DNA of 6,215 nt from Betaproteobacteria bacterium (GTDB taxonomy: Bacteria; Pseudomonadota; Gammaproteobacteria; Burkholderiales; UBA9220). The translations under genes and the position numbers were made by a program. This document shows, piece after piece, positions 5,927-6,215 of the stretch (the stretch's first letter is position 1; each line of letters opens with the position of its first letter). Under the pieces are notes generated by a model that was not told where the DNA came from, did not search any database, and saw nothing but the letters and a program-made list of their open reading frames with translations. The stretch lies in contig DOVS01000150.1 in NCBI GenBank assembly GCA_003519965.1, positions 1 to 6,215 of the forward strand, read 5' to 3'.

Positions 5927-6215
5927 ATGGGCGTATTCTCCCACCGCGACATCAAGGTCGCCGATAGCGGACTCAACCGCGGCAGCACGCATCTCGCCTT
6001 CGATCGTGCTTGGCTGGCGCGCCACGCACAAGGCGGCGCGCCAAATTTACTGCGCTTTTACCGCTACCGCCCCACCGCCAGCATCGGTTTACACCAAGCG
6101 GTAGACCGCGAGTTGCGGCTCGCCTATTGCCGTCGCCGCCGTATTGAGGTGATACGCCGCTTGACCGGCGGAGGAGCGCTCTACCATGACCCCGGCCAAG
6201 CGGGTTTTACCCTGA
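5927..6215 (+). CDS. lipoate-protein ligase A family protein, 5' part (runs off the right edge)
   Basis: The first 96 residues of an LplA/LipB-superfamily ligase are present. Such enzymes attach lipoate (or octanoate or biotin in relatives) to a lysine of 2-oxoacid dehydrogenase E2 or glycine-cleavage H proteins via an acyl-AMP. The family layout is seen: an AFDRAWL helix (24-30), LLRFYRYRPTASIGLHQ (41-57), and the nucleotide-binding motif RRLTGGGALYHD (77-88), followed by GFTL, comparable to E. coli LplA RRSSGGGAVFHD. Translation starts at ATG 5927-5929 because AAGGA lies nine bases before it. An upstream in-frame ATG at 5831-5833 would add 32 unlikely residues. The catalytic lysine region and C-terminal domain lie outside the window, so the exact subfamily cannot be set. 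Confidence 0.88.
   Translation, partial: MGVFSHRDIKVADSGLNRGSTHLAFDRAWLARHAQGGAPNLLRFYRYRPTASIGLHQAVDRELRLAYCRRRRIEVIRRLTGGGALYHDPGQAGFTL

Noticed and set aside
5669..6031. A 120-codon minus-strand frame across the glcF/ligase intergenic region
   Set aside because: It overlaps the start of the lipoate ligase gene on the opposite strand, its composition is low in coding character, and it has no ribosome binding site.
1..6215. Mobile elements, CRISPR arrays, tRNA/rRNA genes, toxin-antitoxin or defence genes
   Set aside because: I looked for direct and inverted repeats, tRNA-like cloverleafs and transposase or nuclease motifs and saw none. The window reads as core housekeeping genes.

Overview
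This is an ordinary chromosomal stretch of a GC-rich proteobacterium, most likely a gammaproteobacterium. Three things suggest this: an OsmC-family protein very close to E. coli YhfA, a Coq7-type ubiquinone hydroxylase, and an ElyC-like envelope protein, all next to an S9/L13 operon with gamma-type protein lengths (130 and 142 aa). No mobile element, phage gene, CRISPR array, tRNA or rRNA is visible. I do not see a new biological system here.

Left part (1-2098, all minus strand). A near-consensus promoter at 2070-2098 drives rplM (L13) and rpsI (S9), which end at a strong intrinsic terminator (1151-1175). Directly behind it lies a plausible promoter for argC (arginine biosynthesis). The argC stop codon overlaps the ATG of another gene that leaves the window at its left edge.

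Middle (2099-3804). An ElyC/DUF218 membrane protein on the plus strand diverges from rplM. It converges on a small minus-strand gene for a protein I cannot name. That gene appears to carry a one-base frameshift just after its natural start: a good ribosome binding site and ATG lie upstream but out of frame. Next comes a plus-strand YhfA-like OsmC protein with both conserved cysteines.

Right part (3805-6215). coq7 and a GlcF-like two-[4Fe-4S] subunit lie on the minus strand. They overlap by 23 bases, with glcF first, so they are probably one transcription unit. Glycolate-type oxidases feed electrons to quinone and Coq7 helps make ubiquinone, so the pairing makes metabolic sense, but no GlcD or GlcE partner is in the window. 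A 254-base divergent intergenic region separates glcF from the 5' part of a lipoate-protein ligase gene, which runs off the right edge.

The items most worth a second look are the possible frameshift in the small unknown gene, the glcF-coq7 overlap, and the compact terminator/promoter junction between rpsI and argC.
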